Notes under the pieces: model-generated | The model's input: the letters and a program-made list of their open reading frames with translations, nothing else | Told to the model about the DNA's origin: nothing | The model's database searches: none | Translations under genes and position numbers: made by a program | Shown here: positions 43,653-45,490 of the stretch, piece after piece | Position numbering within the stretch: the stretch's first letter is position 1 | How the letters are laid out: each line of letters opens with the position of its first letter | Assembly (NCBI GenBank): GCA_019347715.1 | Contig: JAHWKU010000015.1 | Location: 1-45,490 of the forward strand | From: Actinomycetota bacterium | GTDB lineage: Bacteria > Actinomycetota > CADDZG01 > JAHWKV01 | DNA length: 45,490 nt | Direction of reading: 5' to 3'

Positions 43653-44564
43653 ATGGATGCCGCCTCGATATTCGAGAAGCTAGGGGGAGGAGAAAGCGAA
43701 GGATTCCCTCACCTTCATAGCCCTGTCTTTCAGACCCAGGAGGGCACTCGCTACCTCCGCCACCCGGGCGTGGTGGCCATCGCCAAACCCGAAGTCAGCA
43801 TTGCCGGGATGAGGCCGTTCCTGGAGGGTTTCGAGGAAGATCTCGAATTTCCGCAATATGTCGACGATCCCACCCACCTGCAGTCCGGTGCTCAGTTGCT
43901 GAAGACTGCCGGTCAGACCTGTTACGCAAGCTTCGGCCCCAAGAGAACGTTCAATGAGAACGCGGCGAGGTACTTTGCAAACATCACTTCGTCTGGGCAC
44001 GGGTCGGTGCTCGAACACGCCTCTTTTTCGTTCTTCCTCTATGGCATCTCGAGATCCAATACCCACGAGGTCGTACGGCACCGCGCTGGGACGGCTTTCT
44101 CGCAGCTGAGCCAGCGTTTCGTTTCGGGCAGCGTTCTGCGCTTCATCGAACGGCTCGAGTACCAGGATGTGCCGGCGCTTCACAAGAGGTTCGAAGAAAG
44201 AGTTGACAGTTTCGCGAAGGAGTACGCCGATGTGACCGACGAGCTGCTGGCCTTGCAGACAGAAGGGCACCCGAGTTTGACGGCGGAGGCAAAAACGGAT
44301 CTGCGAAAGCGAGTCCAGCAGGTGGCTCGCTCCGTTCTTCCGAACGAAACCGAGACCACCATGGTTCTGACGGCGAATGTCAGGGCCTGGCGTCACATGA
44401 TCGAGATGCGAACCGATCAGCATGCCGAAAGCGAGATCCGCGATCTTTTCTTCCGGCTCTATCTCTGCCTGGTAAGAATGGAGCCGATACTCTTCGGGGA
44501 TTATGAGGTCGAGTCTTACCCGGATGGGACCTATGGTGTCCGGACGAAGTGGAGGAAGGTGTAA
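43653..44564 (+). CDS. thyX: Flavin-dependent thymidylate synthase ThyX
   Basis: 303 residues from ATG 43653. It makes dTMP from dUMP with methylene-THF, NADPH and FAD. Supporting segments are SSGHGSVLEHASFSFFL (dUMP/FAD pocket), the RHR signature and NVRAWRHMIEMRTDQHAESEIR near the C-terminus. The signature reads RHRAGTAFSQLS. The classical RHRx7S has seven residues before the Ser; here there are eight. The protein is also longer than the ~220-250-residue enzymes, mainly at the N-terminus (~1-60). Identification is secure; the variant motif deserves a note. Confidence 0.9.
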   Translation: MDAASIFEKLGGGESEGFPHLHSPVFQTQEGTRYLRHPGVVAIAKPEVSIAGMRPFLEGFEEDLEFPQYVDDPTHLQSGAQLLKTAGQTCYASFGPKRTFNENAARYFANITSSGHGSVLEHASFSFFLYGISRSNTHEVVRHRAGTAFSQLSQRFVSGSVLRFIERLEYQDVPALHKRFEERVDSFAKEYADVTDELLALQTEGHPSLTAEAKTDLRKRVQQVARSVLPNETETTMVLTANVRAWRHMIEMRTDQHAESEIRDLFFRLYLCLVRMEPILFGDYEVESYPDGTYGVRTKWRKV

Positions 44565-45311
44565 GTGAGCGACCTGGATTTTCAAAGCGTATTGGTGTTC
44601 TGCCCTCACCCCGACGATGCGGAGTTCCTTTGCGGGGGGTCGATGGCGAAGTGGGCATCGGAGGGCAAGGAGATCAATGTGGTGATTGTCACAGACGGGT
44701 CGGCAGGTCATAACGACCCGGACGTCGACATTCGGTGGCTAGTTGAGACACGCCGGGAAGAACAACGGGCAGCATCGGAGATCCTTGGCGTGAAAGACGT
44801 CATCTTTCTCGGTTACCGCGACGGGTATGTAGAGGACTCCCACGAGCTGCGAAGAGACATGATTCGTGAGATCCGGCGTCACAAACCAGATCTGGTAGTC
44901 GGACTGGACCCCACGACCTATTACTTCGCTCAGCGGTATATCAACCATCCCGATCACCGCAAGGTCGGCGAAGCCTTCCTTGCTGCAGTGAATCCTGGAG
45001 CGACGACAGTCCCGCTTTACCGCGAGGAACTATTCGACCAGGGATTTGGGCCTCACCGCATCAAACTCTGTCTGCTGGGGTTCACGACGAGTCCTGATTA
45101 CTTCGTCGATATAACGGAGTTCATGGACGCCAAAATCGCCGCTATTTCCGCTCACGACTCTCAAATGAAGAACATGGACGCGGTCGCGACCATCGGAAAC
45201 CGAGTCAAGGAAATGGGCCAGATGGTGGCTCAGGCTTCAAGCCAGAACTACCAATATGCCGAAGGTTTCAAGCTGTTCAACTTTCAACGCGACGAAGATG
45301 CCGAGACGTAA
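44565..45311 (+). CDS. PIG-L family deacetylase (LmbE/MshB-like)
   Basis: 248 residues. Zinc motif PHPDDAEF at 14-21 and the second NHPDHRKVG at 127-135. It probably removes an N-acetyl group from a sugar conjugate; MshB (mycothiol) and Bsh enzymes are relatives, but which substrate applies cannot be told. The start is GTG 44565, directly after the thyX stop. The next gene starts inside its last codons. Confidence 0.9.
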   Translation: MSDLDFQSVLVFCPHPDDAEFLCGGSMAKWASEGKEINVVIVTDGSAGHNDPDVDIRWLVETRREEQRAASEILGVKDVIFLGYRDGYVEDSHELRRDMIREIRRHKPDLVVGLDPTTYYFAQRYINHPDHRKVGEAFLAAVNPGATTVPLYREELFDQGFGPHRIKLCLLGFTTSPDYFVDITEFMDAKIAAISAHDSQMKNMDAVATIGNRVKEMGQMVAQASSQNYQYAEGFKLFNFQRDEDAET

Positions 45312-45490
45312 GAGGAGTGCTCCTAAGCCGGCGACCGTTGACGAGATCAAACAAAGGCTTCTAGGCAGCTGGGCCCTCCAGGACGGATACCACGTCAAAG
45401 AAACCCGAAACGAAACCAAGCGCTATCGCTGTCCATGGTGCGAGGGATGGGTAGCCCCAGGTACCGTGCACATCGTCGCTTACCCACAGG
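45298..45490 (+). CDS. 5' part of an actinobacterial small zinc protein (runs off the edge)
   Basis: Starts at ATG 45298, overlapping the end of the PIG-L gene, and stays open to the window edge (64 codons). A basic beginning (MPRRKRSAPKP) is followed by RYRCPWCEGWVAPGTVHIVAYP. This resembles the common actinobacterial family that carries a YRCPGC...HVVAWP core, often labelled ATP/GTP-binding protein without evidence. The C-terminal half is outside the window. Confidence 0.65.
   Translation, partial: MPRRKRSAPKPATVDEIKQRLLGSWALQDGYHVKETRNETKRYRCPWCEGWVAPGTVHIVAYPQ

Noticed and set aside
43680..44711. 343-codon minus-strand frame over thyX
   Set aside because: Antisense shadow; the plus strand has a complete ThyX.

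Overview
The window reads as a stretch of chromosome from an uncultured-looking actinobacterium (Actinomycetota, perhaps near the Acidimicrobiia). This rests on family content rather than any marker gene. Present are DUF3107 and DUF5319 proteins, an Rv0121-type F420-dependent PPOX oxidoreductase, a DUF222/HNH protein, a PASTA-domain Ser/Thr kinase, the actinobacterial small zinc protein family at the right edge, the GYW..DGGIF repeat typical of secreted actinobacterial proteins, and many acyl-CoA dehydrogenases. GC is moderately high, GTG starts are common, and many genes overlap by 1 or 4 bases. I see no rRNA, tRNA, CRISPR, insertion sequence or prophage.

Layout. 1-581: remnant of a repeat protein abutting an MBL-fold hydrolase. 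1592-4941: etfB-etfA and a PaaK-like adenylating enzyme. 4858-5760: convergent lipoprotein. 5829-11449: tightly coupled operon of cysteine desulfurase, mnmA, a charge-segregated Lys/Ala-tailed protein, a UPF0280/ApbE-like protein and ligA. 11475-17442: acyl-CoA oxidation block, with a 30-bp perfect palindrome before a probable heteromeric acyl-CoA dehydrogenase pair and a MaoC hydratase, then a second cassette with a conventional dehydrogenase and an alpha/beta hydrolase. 17439-18909: small membrane proteins. 18981-25321: cell-envelope block (LysM transglycosylase, coiled-coil lipoprotein, PASTA kinase, DD-carboxypeptidase, RpiB-like protein, M15 peptidase, NUDIX). 25341-31240: co-directional run (DMT exporter, acyl-CoA synthetase, receiver protein, PHP phosphoesterase, YqeY, FAD reductase, GNAT). 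31305-32495: DUF222/HNH. 32524-35503: F420 enzyme and an SLC41/MgtE-like transporter with a duplicated PhoU-RCK_C partner. 35507-38859: DUF3107, DUF5319, YbjN and an ABC exporter. 38868-42603: cupin, orphan ParA, zinc ribbon, histone-H1-like protein, patatin and lipase. 42610-45490: L,D-transpeptidase, thyX, PIG-L deacetylase and a truncated gene.

How they fit together. Electrons from the acyl-CoA dehydrogenases at 11.5-16.6 kb would pass to the ETF at 1.6-3.4 kb. Acyl-CoA substrates could be made by the ligases at 3.4 and 26.2 kb, and MaoC would hydrate the enoyl-CoA. The cysteine desulfurase supplies sulfur to MnmA for tRNA 2-thiolation. The PASTA kinase sits among the peptidoglycan enzymes it may regulate.

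The most notable signals are: reciprocal loss of active-site elements in the paired dehydrogenases; the palindrome over their predicted transcription start; a recurring layout of -10-like hexamer, 6-9 bases, then start codon, suggesting leaderless transcription; two genes whose conserved N-termini lie upstream of any ATG/GTG/TTG; and matched duplication in the Mg-transporter-like protein and its PhoU-RCK partner. No single new defence or mobile system is evident.
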